Below are positions 32,521 to 45,448 of a DNA stretch of 64,000 nt, piece after piece. The notes below the pieces were generated by a model. It was not told where the DNA came from. It was given only the letters and a program-made list of their open reading frames with translations, and searched no databases. The position numbers and the translations under genes were made by a program. Position 1 is the first letter of the stretch, and each line of letters starts with the position of its first letter. The stretch comes from Turritopsis dohrnii (taxonomy: Eukaryota; Cnidaria; Hydrozoa; Anthoathecata; Oceaniidae): the NCBI GenBank assembly GCA_027922465.2, contig BQMF02000177.1, positions 434,001 through 498,000 of the forward strand, in the 5' to 3' direction.

Positions 32521-32790
32521 TTTTCTATCATACTATGTTATTTAGGAAGATCCTATGGTAAAATTTCTCAGACATTTTTCGTATTACTTTTGTGATTTTT
32601 AGTGAAAGGAACAAGGATTTTAAAGCACAGCTCGAAATCTGAAATTTTGCCAAACATGCATGTTATTTCCGGGTATATTTCGTATATATTTTACATCGTA
32701 TATATAGCTCTAAATCTTTCATGCTATAAATTTTATTAAATGCACTGATTTTTGACGGATCTTTCCTTAAAAAGATTTTAAAAGACATTA
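32225..32790. repeat. Dispersed repeat, inverted relative to 49320-49740
   Basis: Matches include cagttttcgattttgttcat, ggtggtatac and gatctttccttaaaaagatttt (49325-49350 inverted). It contains the poly-Asp frame. Confidence 0.7.
32315..32406. repeat. (TCA)n microsatellite, about 30 units
   Basis: A perfect trinucleotide array of 92 bp inside the poly-Asp frame. Confidence 0.95.
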
Positions 32791-33356
32791 ATTGGATTGC
32801 TGTGTATGCAAGAAAGCCATGTTACCAATTGTTGTTCTTCGTGTTTTTCCAAACATTAGTGTGATCATGATGAATAAAACCTTTATACTTTTTTCTTGTC
32901 TAATTTATTCAACTGTTTAGCTATTATTTTGTTCTGAATCAAAATTTGAAAAGCGGATTTCTATTGAAATTTTCACTTGAATTTTATTTTGAAAAAGTTT
33001 GATTTTTTTTCTTTCATTCTAACAAAATTTCTTTAACACGTCTTTTTTTGATTATAAAATACATATCCATGGTTGCAGTTCACACATTTCTTTTGTTTGT
33101 AGCAAATACTTTCTGATATAACTTGTTAAGCCTCATTTACACTTTTAAAACCTATATTAGCATCAGTGTGACTTAGGCCTAAGAGATAACAAAGTTTTGT
33201 GGAGATTTTCATCTGTTTAAGTGTAGATCTATTTGGTTTTTATGTTCCAAGTTTGTTTTAAAATACCACCGCCGCTTCACTATAACACATGGTTACACTA
33301 CTCATTAAACTATTTATTGTATTGTAAAACTTAATTATATGAACAACTAACTGCTC
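32791..33356. other. No gene seen
   Basis: AT-rich, no supported feature. Confidence 0.4.
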
Positions 33357-35215
33357 CTTTAATTTATTTATTTTTTATTTATTTATTTATTCATTTCTTT
33401 GGTTAAGAAAGTCGTTAATACTTACAACGCAGTCATAGACTGATGTGGACCTACTATAATAAAATACAAAATCGTGTAAACTTTAAACTAGATGTAAGTA
33501 ATTAAGAAATTGAATGACTCATCGGCAAATCAACGAACCAAGGGATTATACGGAGTGTAGCAAGGGAAACACTAGGAATGACAGGTTGCATGAGTACTAG
33601 ACTGACCTAAGCAGTAGTAACTCCAAGAGCCTAGAAAGATAAAAAGAAATATATAAATAAAAAAAATGAAGTGAAATTAAATATGAATATAGAATATACA
33701 GATATATGGATATGAAAGTGAATATAGATATAAAACAAGATGAAAGTACTTTTTAAAATGATGAATATTAAATATAAAATAGCTAAAAATAAATATAGTC
33801 GATCTCCCGTTCCACCGTTTGACTGATCCATCAAAATATCATCAAGGGTACTAACGATTCTCCGAAAACAGTTGTAGCTATTATCTTTCATTTCGTCATT
33901 TATGTAATTCCAGATCATTGCAGATCGGTAAGAGAAAGATCTCTTATATTTAACAGTTTTGAAAGGTGGGATTTTCAAATTTTATGACATTCCTCAGCCT
34001 TTGGTTATAATTTCGTTTGGTCAATAGATGACTTAGTGGGTGCATTTTATCATTGAAGATGTTGTAAGCAATACATGCAACCCGATGTTTATAGCACCAA
34101 GAAATTGGTTTCCAATTGCAATGCTTTAGAACCTCGTTATCTGGTATAGATTTTTTCACTTTGCAAACGAAACGGGCAGCTTTGATATTTACGCTGTTTA
34201 CTCTGTCCATGAGGCTTTTCGAACAACCGCCCCAAACGGAAATACAGTATAATACGGATGGTAAAATTGTAGTGAAGTAAAATGTAGCAAGATCAATGTT
34301 CCACAGGAACCGTATTGAATAAAGCGCTTTAACTTTTGCACGATAGTTCTTGATTAATTTTGTGACATGACTTGACCAGGTATCTTGACTATTGTCTATG
34401 TTTAAACCCAAACACTTGGCTGAATGTGTGACATTTATACTTTCTGATCCCAGTGAAAAATTAGGTAGATGGCCGATAAACTTTTTTCGTGATATAATCA
34501 TGATTTCGGTCTTAACAATACTGGTACTGATTGTAAATCCGTTTCTTTTTGACCAGGATGATAATTCGTTGAGAGTAGACTGAATCTGGTTGAATAGGTC
34601 TTGATGGGTGTCGCTTATACATGTTTCAGTAGAATCATCAGCAAACAACTCTGAATCTGCATTTACGATTTCTTCAGGCAGATCATTGAAGGTCACAGAA
34701 AAGAATGTTGGACAAGTGGAGCCCTGCGGAACTCCACTGTCAGCGCTTTCGAGGGTTGAGTCTGACTCGTTTATTGATGCATACTGTAATCTGTTTGATA
34801 GGTATAGTCCAGGAACTCGTGGAACTTGCCGGATATGCCGACATGGAGTTTCTTTAAGAGGATTTTGTGAGGGACACAATCAAAGGCCTTTTTAAAATCT
34901 ATGAATATAATTCCCACCATTTTTCCTTCATCAACGGCTTTCATCTATTTCTCAGTGTTGATCAGAAGAACTGTTTCAGTGGAGCGACCAGCTCTGATCC
35001 CCATTGGTGTTAACTCAGCAGGTCGTATAATAGTGTTCTTGTATTTGATGAGATATCATTCTTTCAAGGACTTTACTTGGCATGCTAAGTAAGGATATTG
35101 GACGGTAATTGTCACAGGACGATTTGCTGCCCTTTTTGTGAAGAAGTTTAACTTCTAAGTTTTTCTTCTTTTCTTTTTTTCTTTTTCTTTTTTTCTTCTT
35201 TAACCTGCCATCCGA
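33357..35215 (-). pseudogene. LINE, 5'-truncated, reverse transcriptase
   Basis: A non-LTR element lacking its endonuclease. Near 35150 the frame reads KLLHKKGSKSSCDNYRPISL. A broken segment (34880-35090) holds GIIFIDFKKAFDCVPHKIL (motif A). The open frame 34879-33950 has SGVPQGSTCPTFFSVTFNDL (motif B) and ELFADDSTET (catalytic FADD), followed by a thumb with the Trp-Gly segment SVWGGCSKSL. A last frame gives SFSYRSAMIWNYIND. An (AAATA)n tail at 33357-33395 marks the 3' end. At least two frameshifts make it inactive. Confidence 0.85.
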
Positions 35216-35394
35216 GTGAGTCAGCATCATTTCATTTTTAATATATATCTGTATATATATATAAATATTTAATATAAATATGTATATATTTGTTACTGTG
35301 CGAGATTTTACAAAAACATTCATCTAAACTTTTTGATCACCCTTGTTCTCTTCAAAATAATAGAGGTGACTTCATAAAAAACAGTGCTTGTTCT

Positions 35395-35765
35395 TTAAAT
35401 GACCGTTGGCCGATTAAATAGTTTTTCAATTATCGAGTTTGTCTTGAAGTTCAATTAATGCCATCATGTCAACTCTGTGAATGAAGGGGGTTATTTTATG
35501 CCTGTTTCAATGCATTAAAAGTTGCAAGTGTTATCACTGGAGCCTCAATGCTACTCGTTTCGTGACTTTGATCAAAATGCGAGGGTTAAGCAGCTTTGAG
35601 GCTATGTATTCAAGGGTATATGTATGCCACTTATCATGTCCCAAATCAAATCAATTTTGTGACGAAAATTTATTTTTATTTCCGTTGTTAATGTATAGCT
35701 TGCTGTGTGTACAAATTGGAATGCTTGAACGTGGGGGCATTTTAGCTAAAGCTACATGCTAGTTT
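35395..35765. repeat. Dispersed repeat, inverted copy at 63600-64000
   Basis: Shared strings in inverted orientation: atgaccgttggccgatt, gatggcatcaattgaact (complement) and agctaaagctacatgctagtt. The frame 35481-35762 lies inside it and is not a gene. Confidence 0.75.
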
Positions 35766-35789
35766 ATTATTTATTGTTCAACCTGATCA

Positions 35790-36175
35790 AGAACTTATAC
35801 GTAACAGATACGTCAGCTGACCGACTCTTGCGTTCAATACGCTGATGACACGAATGCATGTATAGGCACGCAAAATTTAATCACTTCTTACCACTCGCAA
35901 GAAGCTTAGAGCAAAATCTACAAACACCATCGACTTGGTCCAAATCAAAGAATCTGGTGTTTAACCAATCAAAAACAAACACTATTTTGTTCGATACACC
36001 CAATATGTTGACAAAACACCACTTCAATGATCCCAATACATACGAGATCAAAATAAATGACATTAAACACGAACGCATCAACAAGTCAAAAATACTAAGA
36101 GTGACGTTTAACCAAAAGCTTACATTGGACGACCACATCAATACAACAATCAAATCAGGCTATTCCACTTTTTGA
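35790..36175 (+). pseudogene. LINE RT fragment (post-palm)
   Basis: It reads the segment after the RT catalytic site (ARSLEQNLQTPSTWSKSKNL, KINDIKHERINKSKIL, VTFNQKLTLDDHINTTIKSG). The preceding bases look like a frameshifted YADDTN. It is unrelated to the LINE that follows. Confidence 0.7.
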
Positions 36176-36194
36176 TTCGTCATCAAAATTAAAA

Positions 36195-37545
36195 CACTTA
36201 CTCCATTTCAATAACGTCACTAAACCTCTAAATCTTTTTGAATGGACTGGCTACTCAACTTTCGTAAGCGACACTCCACACAACATCAGCATTCTACCAG
36301 CTATATCTAAAATCTTTGAGAAGGTTCTTGCGAACCAGCTAAGCTCTCATTTTCCTCTGTGGATTTCGTAAGCGACACTCCACACAGAATGCCTTGTTAC
36401 AACTATTAAGATCATGGCAAAGATATTTAGACAAAGGCGATGTAGCTGGTGCAATTTTAATGAATCTGTCCAAGCCCTCTGTTTGTCTGTCTCATGATCT
36501 AATTACCGCGAAGTTGGCAGCATGTGGAGTTGATTTCAAAAGTTTTAGTTTGTTGAAAAGTTATTTATCCAATCGATATCACAGGGAAAAGATTGGAAGT
36601 GAATTTAGCTCTTGGCTCCTACTTGTCATGTGCGTTCCACAGGGATCCATCTTAGGTCCTTTACTTTTCAATATTTTTATTACTGACTTTTTCCTATTTT
36701 TACAAGAAGCATCAGTCGGCAACTTTGCTGATGACTTTATACTCATGCTAGAAATTGAGCGGAAGTTATTAATACTTTGGAGTGGAAAACAGTGAACCCC
36801 CTTTAGTGGTTCAGATTAAATTCTATTTTCGCTAATCCAGGAAAGTTTCAACTTATGCTTCTTGGTAGTGTTGGAGAAATGACTAATATTGTAGTTAATG
36901 TCAATAGAATAGTGTTAAAGCCAAACTTAATTGTTAAATTACTAGGAATAAATACTGATTATCAATTAAATTTCTCTGAACATGTTAAAACACTGTCTAA
37001 ATCTGGGTGCGGTAAAATCAAAGCAATGTTTCGTATCAGACCCTATCTTAACGTTGACAGTGCAAATCGACTGAGTGAAGCATGTATTATGTCAACTTTT
37101 ACATACTCTACTTTAATTTGGATGTATGGCTGCAAAACAAATGATGTCCTCATAAATAAAGTCCATTTGAGGGCATTGCGTGCAGTCTACAGTGATTCCT
37201 CTTCTTCGTTCAAATCACTTTTAAAGAAGGATGACAGTGCTTCAATACATGTACAAAATCTTAGATCTTTGCTTACAGAAATATCCAAAATTATCAATAG
37301 GAGAAGTCCAAGTTTTTTATGGCACATGTGTAATTTAAAACCATCCACTTATGACCTTCGAGCGGGTTTGAGGTTATGTCTGCAAGCTGCAAGAGCTCAT
37401 ACATATGAGCTAAATTCCTTAGCTTTTCGTGGTAGTGGAATAATTTACCACCTTTAAAATCACTTGAATCTTCAAAACTCTTCAAGCTTAAAATCAAAAG
37501 CTGGTTGGGCGTAGCTTGCACCTGCAAAATTTGTTTTTAGCTTCA
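36195..37545 (+). pseudogene. CR1/L2-like LINE, reverse transcriptase
   Basis: 5'-truncated. Finger and palm pieces: SILPAISKIFEKVLANQLSS, RHSTQNALLQLLRSWQ, LMNLSKPSVCLSHDLI (motif A, with the first Asp altered), VPQGSILGPLLFNIFITDF (motif B) and GNFADDFIL (catalytic FADD). A stop at 36793 and a frame change lead to 36855-37457 (KLLGINTDYQLNFSEHVKTL) and a family-typical C-terminus ending CTCKICF near 37540. It is the same broad family as 12575-14112. Confidence 0.85.
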
Positions 37546-38300
37546 TTCTATTTTTCAACATTTTTACCTTTTTATCTTTAGTTTTTAATATTTTATTTTG
37601 TATTGTTGGTTGTTATTAGTTTTGTAAACTATCTTGTTACCAACGGTAAATGAAGAAATTGGAAATTTAAACGTGAATTAAAAATCTATTCTCGCCTCAA
37701 TTTGTTGTATTAACGGCTGTATGTAGTTAGTTTTCCGTATTTTTCTAGAATCGAATGTCTTTATTCATATTTTTTAATAATAACAATTCTTGAAGGAGTG
37801 GTATCGTCTGTATATTAATTTCCACACACAGCATTTGAAGTCATTTTGACAACGGAAACCTGATTATGGATTTCAATATTCTTCTATGTGGATTTTACAG
37901 TGACGTTATAGTTTTCCTGTCGTAACCAGTTAATTAATCGATGCTATAACAAAAGTAACTCGTTCAAGCCAGATGTTTTGATTTTCTTTTGTTCACATCG
38001 TCGTCCACGTTCCCATCACAGAAACGGATTAGAAAATTGACGATTTTCTTTCTTATTTCACAATCGTGGATTAATGGGGCGGGATATAATTTTGATTAAA
38101 TTATTCGTTTATTCCAATCAATATTTGAGCAATTAGTGAACTTAGTACTGCAATGGCGAAAGCGGCTGATTGACAATATAATGCGATCTACTATAAAAGG
38201 ATTTCATTCATTTAATCAATAACTAAGTCATAATATTGGCAATTAACAATACACTTTCATACAAATGATATGACAAACGAATTGGTAATATTTTTCGATT
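37546..38300. other. Upstream region of gene A
   Basis: No gene or paired repeat seen. Confidence 0.4.
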
Positions 38301-38308
38301 TAGATAAG

Positions 38309-38316
38309 TATAAATA
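38309..38316 (+). promoter_or_regulatory. TATA box candidate of gene A
   Basis: TATAAATA lies about 75 bases upstream of the ATG at 38387. A start site about 30 bases downstream would give a 5' leader of roughly 45 bases. Confidence 0.5.
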
Positions 38317-38386
38317 CCGCTCCAGTTTTCAAAACAACTACTAACTCGTTACTGTGTTGTGAGATCATTAGCTAATTGAAGGGAAC

Positions 38387-41300
38387 ATGGTCAACAATCA
38401 TGGCATTGGTCCACTGGTTTGTTTCATCATTATGTTGATCATCGAACGTAAGTGTCTATTGTTTTTTTCTATTCAATGGTTTATTGTTTCCTCACAAAGT
38501 CAAAGTTTCTCACCACCGTATAATGAGTGTACTTGCATGGATGGTAACAATTGCAATTATTGCCAAGCGTAGATAGTTGTATTTTAAGGGGTACTAAACT
38601 TAAAACTCACACTTTATTTTTTTTGGTATTTAAAAGAGTTTCAAAGTCGGTTTTTCATTTATTTATTTAAAATTTAAATTTAAATTTAGCAAAAGCTTTT
38701 CGATTTAAAAATCATCGTCATGAAATTAAACTGACTGAAATGGTTAAAAGCTCATCCAGGTGTGATTTTATAAGTTCAGCTCTCCTTTAACGTAATTTCA
38801 ATTCTTTTATTCCTAATGTTGGTTTTTTTGGTGTCTTGCTTATGAACATTGTACGTGTGGCGTGTTGTACTGGTAATTTGATGTAAAATCTTTATTTATA
38901 AATCGTGCCATTTTTCACTATGACATGATAATTTTCCTCCTGAACCGTCAAATTTGAGTTACTATTTTTGAAATAATCTTAACTGTACCATGTACAGAGT
39001 AATGATATACACAAATATGTGATCGGAAGAATCCAATCATTAGTCACTCACTCATCATTCACTCACTCCTATTATAATGAAGACAATGAAACAGGAATGA
39101 AAGTCTTGGGTATCTTTGTGGATAAATACAAGTCAATGAACGTTGCATACCGGGTGTTATATCTTTGTGTTGATTACTATTTCCTCGTAGCTGAAGTGAC
39201 ACTTATGTTGTAACTTATGAATAAATCTTTTAACTCACATTACTTTAAATAATAAGTATTAATTAATCTGTGCGGGTAAATAATCTAGTTGGATATTATG
39301 CCTAGCAATGAATCAATAAGAATAAGAGTGCATCTCTAATTAAATGCTCTAATTAAATATTTGAAAGTTTTGCTTTTTTTGAATTGTAAATTATAATGAC
39401 TTTTTTAGCCTATGATTTCACGGATCATTATGTGTCAATAAATGGTATTGATAATGGACACTGTGGAAATGTTAGTTTTCCCTGTCAAACATTGGAATAC
39501 ACCTACCAACAAAAGGTAAAACCAGATGATATAATAATGATTATGAACTACAATTGTGACAGGTATGTGATTAACAAAACAATTCTATTATCCAATTCCA
39601 ACACTGTCGACATTCGAGGGATACAAAATAACGGTTGCTTGCCAATAATCAGTACAAACAGTAGTGGAATCTTGTTGTTTGGCGTAGAAAAGAATTCCAC
39701 AAACATTAAAATTTCCGTGCAAGGTCTTAATATTTTACATACTGGTTTAGCTAGAGTTACTGGAAGCCAGCTTGAAACCTTCCAAGTAAACATTACCAAC
39801 TGTTACATCAAGGGCATGAGGAATGAAATTTTTCTTTTCATCAATCTTACCAATCAACCACTGCTATCAAACCAAACATACATTTCCATTCATAACAGTA
39901 CATTCATTTTCAGTGGAATGAAAATATTAGGGCAACGTTTTCACTCAAATGTCATTGTTAAAGTTACAGATTCAATATTTCTCAATTATTCGATGATTAA
40001 AATCGTGAATGCTGACACAATTATTTTCAGTCAATGCCAATTGAAAGGAAAAATGGATATGGACCGGTACATAATTGAAGTTGATAAGGTGAAAGCTGTT
40101 AAAATAAATGATCTTCTGATCCAGCAAGTTACTTCGGCAGGTGTTATGAAGCTTAATGCTTTTGACTATCTATTTCATAACATTACCGCAAGATATGTTC
40201 GTGCAGCTGACGATATATTTCTTCTTTTTGGTGGAAAATTCGAAACTTGGGGTTTGGTCGTTCAGAATGTGGAATGCTGGCGCATTCTTGGATACTCCAT
40301 GTCTAACGAGCTACATAATCAGCCATCAGTATTTCTATCAAAGTTACATGTGAAGGAAACGAAAGTACATAAATCTTTTTTAGACCTTTATAACATTACT
40401 AAGGTCAATATGACAGATATTAACTTTGAAAACTCATCTTCTGCTGGCTTTGGATTTGATCTTCGTTCGGTGCCATCACTGATTATATCAAAGTTAAACA
40501 TGAAGGGGATGAAATTAAACAGTAGTTTTCTAGCCATCATTTCTGTTGCCAATGTTCGTATGACGTACATAAACTTTGAAAACTCATCTTCAGGCAGTTA
40601 TGGAGTTATACTTCATACGTCATCATCAGTGTTCATATCAAAGTTAAACATGAAACGAACGAAAGTCCAGTATGATTTTGTAATCTTTAACTATGTTAAG
40701 AATGTCCATATGACGAACATTAACTTCGAAAACACGAAATCTCTATATAGTGTTGGAGCTTCGGAAGTGGAATCAGTGTACATTTCAAAATGCAGTATCA
40801 GAGAGACAAATGCAAAGCACAGTTTTCTAAATTTCGTTCACGTTAAGTACATTAACCTGGTAGAGCTTTGGATCATAAATGGACATAGTAAAAATTACAT
40901 TGAATTAAGTTATTCTATATCAGTCTCACTTTCAAATTTTTATTTAAATAATGCGTCATCGAAGGAAGAAATGATCATAGTAAATAAGATTAAAAATTTC
41001 ACAATGTCTAATATTGATGTCAAAAATTCAAAAATGTTAAAATTTACCTTAATTACGCCCGGTGGCACACAGAATCAAAAGTCCGAAACATACATTAAAA
41101 AGAACAAAGACGGATCATTTTTTTCTAGAGAGAATGTAGTAGTGAAGGAAGAATATTCAAAGGCATTAGCAATTAGATACTATTCACGTTATTATTCAGA
41201 GAACAGGACGAGAAATATAATCATGTCAATCGAAAGGTTCTTTGAAAATAATATGGTTCGAAGAGCATATTTTACAAACATTACATTACAGAACGTCACA

Positions 41301-43691
41301 TGTAAGACTATATTCCAAGCGAATAATACTTTATTATGGATGAGAAACGTTAACATCACTTCGGTAGAAGCTACAGCATTTAATTTCCTAGACGGCGCAG
41401 TGGAAGTGTCTGACGCCATTATAAGTTCCAGTGAAGGTGTCCGTGCTATAAACTGCAACTTGACAATACGAAATGCTAATTTTAACGTCTCTAACACTGC
41501 CATTAATTTCAAAAATTCCAAAAAAAGTAGCGTAAACATCAATATGAGGGATGTCAGAATCATTGCTTTTAATTTAACGAAAGTGGTAATTATTGTTAGA
41601 GGAGAAAAAGATACAAATGTAAACCTCTTAAGACTGGATTTGAGATCAACTAAAGCAAAATTAGAAATTCCTGTGATAGATATTGTGACCACTCCAGAAA
41701 GCACTATCAATTACGTCAATTCAACATTATCATGCCCACAAAACAGTCATCCCCTTTACAATATAGATGACAACATCGCTTTTGAGTACCATTGCAAACC
41801 ATGTAACAAAGGTTATTATACGGTTACTGATCTGGATGCGAATTTCTCTTTGAACACTATTTATAAGTCAACAACAATCATCAAAGATCCTGAGCCACTC
41901 GAATATCGAACCAAGTCAGCAATGTATTTAATCACAAGAAACACGACATGGTTTATTTATGGAAGTCCAACACCTTTGAGTTGCAGAAAGTGTCCAATCG
42001 GCGGGACCTGTGTTAGCAATATTATTAGTAACGACAATTACTGGGGTCAACTCAACCAATCGACTGGGATAGTAAAGTTTTACCCTTGTAATAACGGACA
42101 TTGTTGTTCGGACACTACAGTACCATGTAATACCTATAACACGTGCAATTTACATCGCTATGGGACATTGTGCAGCAAATGTCAAGCTGGTTATAATGTG
42201 GACTATTTTTCAAGTAACTGTTTGCCTGCATCTAGCTGTAAAAACCCCTTGTATTTTTGGTTATTGTTTCTTCTCACCTCTCTGTTATACGTCCTTACAG
42301 TTGGATACTTAGATCAACTGAAAACCTTTTCTAATTTCTTGAAGAGAATCATTAGTTCCTTAGCTTGCATTAAAAACTTTTTTCAAGTAGAAGAAGAAGA
42401 TGAAGAAGTTGATCTGGAAAATGTTGTAATAAAAAGATCCAACTCGACTATCCCAATGGACAACAATAGCAAGGGAGATTTACTACCGAACGAAATAGCA
42501 TTGTGCCAGGAACCAGATGAAGATAAATGTCGCTGGTCCGGGATATTTAATATACTCGTCGCGTTCTACCAATTAAGACAGCTGTTAATCATCGATTTAG
42601 GTCTAAGATATAAATCTAACACATTCCTCTCAGATGTCTTTAACTTAGAGATCATTAATCCATTTTTAAATTTGTGTCCATCTTTATCACTTAACGATTT
42701 ACAAAAGCAAGTAATCAAAGATCTGTTTTTTACGCTTGTAACGACTGTTCCTGTGCTGGTATTACCTTTATTATTTCACATGATATATATCTACAAGAAT
42801 TCAAAAGCTCCTCAAGAAAATGATATGTACACTTCTAAACATAATCCAGAGAAGATGTCATTGTTAACCCGTTGTTACGCTTGTCTCATCCGATTAATCG
42901 CTATGAGGTACAAGAACTTAGCCACCTTTACCTTCATAATGTTGCATTGCGTGACAGTAGGTAACGTAGATGTACTGTACATCTTCGCTGAATTGAAATG
43001 TTGGAGTTATTGGCAATACATTGCATCTTCGTTTCTTTGGTTGTGGATTGTTCCTTTTCCACTGTCCCTCTTTTTATCATTAAAACTATTAAAAACCGAT
43101 CATATCTCGACTGAAAGATTCCTCCTCTTCATGGTATTGCCTGCAATAGTGCCGATCTTTTGCGTGTGGAAATTGTGTCATAATGTCGCAAATAACGTTC
43201 GTAGTCTCAACAAAGATGATAATAAATTGAAATCAGCAATCAGTTCCATTTTTGAGCAGCCGTACAGAAGTGGAAATGTGTACTGGCATTCGTGGTTACT
43301 TTATCAAAGACTGATCGTGTCGTATCTGGTAGTGTTTTATATCGACCCAATATCCCGATTGTCGTTCATCTTCCCGGTTTTGGTTTTGTTCTTGTTGGTT
43401 CAACTTCAAATCAAACCATATAAGGACGGTTTGGTAAATCAACTGGAGTCTATTTCAATTTCACTCTTAATCATTTTTGCTGGTGTCAACATGCTACGCG
43501 CTTTCTTATACGTCAACAGAGGCACTAACGATGAATCAATTACATCCGTGTTAAAAATCTACGACCGCATCGACTTAGTACTTACTCCTCTTACGTTTTT
43601 GATATTATATTTCGTTTATCAACTGTTTTTGAAGATTTGGAAGAAAGTTCGAGTGGTTCTGATGAAAAGAATCAGAAAAAAGTTTATATAA
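38387..43691 (+). CDS. Gene A: secreted-start beta-helix / Cys-rich / multi-pass membrane protein
   Basis: Predicted 1447 residues from exons 38387-38447 and 39409-43691. Exon 1 encodes a signal peptide (MVNNHGIGPLVCFIIMLIIE) and ends at GAAC|GTAAGT in phase 1. The acceptor ACTTTTTTAG|CC restores the frame; the ATG at 39396 is intronic. Residues about 25-780 form a beta-helix-like ectodomain rich in Asn and N-glycosylation sequons; it opens YVSINGIDNGHCG and contains three near-identical 50-residue repeats (about 40336-40785). Residues 795-960 are Cys-rich: CKPCNKGYY, CPIGGTC, NYWG, CSKCQAGYNVDYFSSNC. From about 966 there are around eight membrane segments with IFNILVAFYQLRQL, LWIVPFPLSLF, FYIDPISRL and KPYKDGLVNQLESISISLL, plus an acidic loop after the first. 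I infer a large cell-surface receptor or channel-like protein; no function is known to me. It is paralogous to gene B. Confidence 0.85.
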
Positions 43692-44277
43692 TTTACTATT
43701 TACATTTATACCGGTCTGACAGCCAACCCGAACTTCTCATTGTTTTCTGTGTTGATAGCGTTGTCGGCAGCTGAATTTCAATTTATCGCCCTATTTTTCC
43801 AGCAGTACTTGTTGCAACAACTGAAATTTACACTTTATTACAGTAAAGTGATCGCCAAACAATCATGGACTGTAAAAGCTGTCAGACCGAGAAAAATTTA
43901 ATCTTTTTATTATAAAACTTTGACAATATTATATTTTTTGAAATTTTTTGAATCAGTTTTGCCTTGGTAACGACGGTCCAACAAATTAGGAAGTGTTGAA
44001 AGTCCGTTCTTCGTATTTATCGTCATTATTGGTGGATTATATTACATAGGAATTTCATTCTTTTTATTGTTGTATTAAAGATTGTTGAGTCGTTATCAAA
44101 CTGAACTAATAGCTTTCTTTGAGAGATTTTCCACGAGCGAGCCAATCTTTCTGCCAGTCTTTCTCCAATGAGAAAGTTCCACTGTTTACATCAACGAGCT
44201 ACTAATATTAGTTCCATTAGTAAATGTTCATCATCATTAAGATTATTAGTAATTTGAGTCATTTACGAACCGCTATA
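43692..44277. other. 3' flank of gene A
   Basis: No further gene; ATTAAA at about 44086 could serve as a polyadenylation signal. Confidence 0.35.
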
Positions 44278-44764
44278 CAGCATGAGTCTCAAAAACTGTT
44301 GCGCAAAATTCAAGTTGAATTTGAAACTGGAATAACTGGAATATAATGATAATTTTTACACCGAGGGATAGAAAATTTTGATAGCATTCCAATGATATAA
44401 GATCTGAAAATCGAAATTATGTTTGCGGGATGGAAAACGGAAATTCCTTCCGTTCAGCAGAGCGTTAAGCTTTAATGGTCAGTTAACACAATTTAACAAA
44501 ACAACATATTAAAACATGAATATAAAAAATGCTTTCTAATTTAATTTAAACAATCAGAAATAAGTTGAGAGCTGTTACGCTCTGTTGAACTGAAGAAATT
44601 TGCTTTTTCCAACCCGTAGACATGTCTTCAATTTGCAATTCTTATATCATTGTAAAACTGACTAAATTTCATACTCAACGGTGTAAAAATTATTATGGTA
44701 ATCCAGTTATTTCAGTTTTAAATCTTATTTGAATTTTGCGTAACAGCTTTTGAGATTCATACTG
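44278..44764. mobile_element. Tc1/mariner-type MITE with long TIRs (487 bp)
   Basis: The left end CAGCATGAGTCTCAAAA pairs with the right end TTTTGAGATTCATACTG. The inverted similarity extends about 120 bp inward with differences. TA lies on both sides (44276-44277, 44765-44766). No transposase. Confidence 0.8.
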
Positions 44765-44792
44765 TATTAATTATTAGATTAAGTGATACGTA

Positions 44793-44952
44793 CAGTGTGT
44801 TTCATAATGTTGGAATTTTTTACAAAAATACAATAGCCGAATGAACTTGAAAATGGTCTTGCATCGATGTAAAAACTATTTTGAAATTCGGTGTATTTAT
44901 TTAAAAAAAACCGTTCTAAAATGTCCGTTTCCAACATTCTGAAACACACTGG
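44793..44952. mobile_element. Mariner-type MITE (160 bp)
   Basis: Left CAGTGTGTTTCATAATGTTGG and right CCAACATTCTGAAACACACTGG, inverted, with TA at both borders; the left end has lost one C. The 61-codon frame across it is chance. Confidence 0.75.
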
Positions 44953-45448
44953 TATATCTACCAATTAGAACAGCGATTGTGCGTTAGTATCTGTGGTGAG
45001 ATTTTTATCTCTTAATTATTAATGAATTAAGTTTTCTCTTCCATTGTTCAACCGGGACTTTCTGACTTTTCTTTCTAAAGTTAACTCGTCTTGAAAATGT
45101 TTTAACAGCAACACGATTATTACTAATATTATTTCGGAGAAAATGATTCGAAATCAACTGTTGCTTTTTTTTGGAGGTTTTCATGTTGAAACCTTTTCTA
45201 ATTCGGCAGTACATCAAGCAAATCAAAGTCATACATCAAATTTTTGATCGACGTTTTCTTAAGCCCGATTTCCATGTGTGTGTTTCCAGCGGGCGAGCGC
45301 ACAAATTACGCATACATGACATCATGCGCATGTGCTGCTAGAGTTTATTTTTAAATTTCCAGTGAACTTGAGTGAAACGTTCGTGAAAGTTAATATTTTT
45401 GTGCGCTCAGTGCGAATACCCCAAAAAAATTTAAAGATTTTATAGCAA

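Noticed and set aside
39396..39408. ATG at 39396 as the start of gene A
   Set aside because: It lies in a polypyrimidine/AG acceptor. The upstream exon at 38387 supplies a signal peptide in matching phase with a perfect donor.
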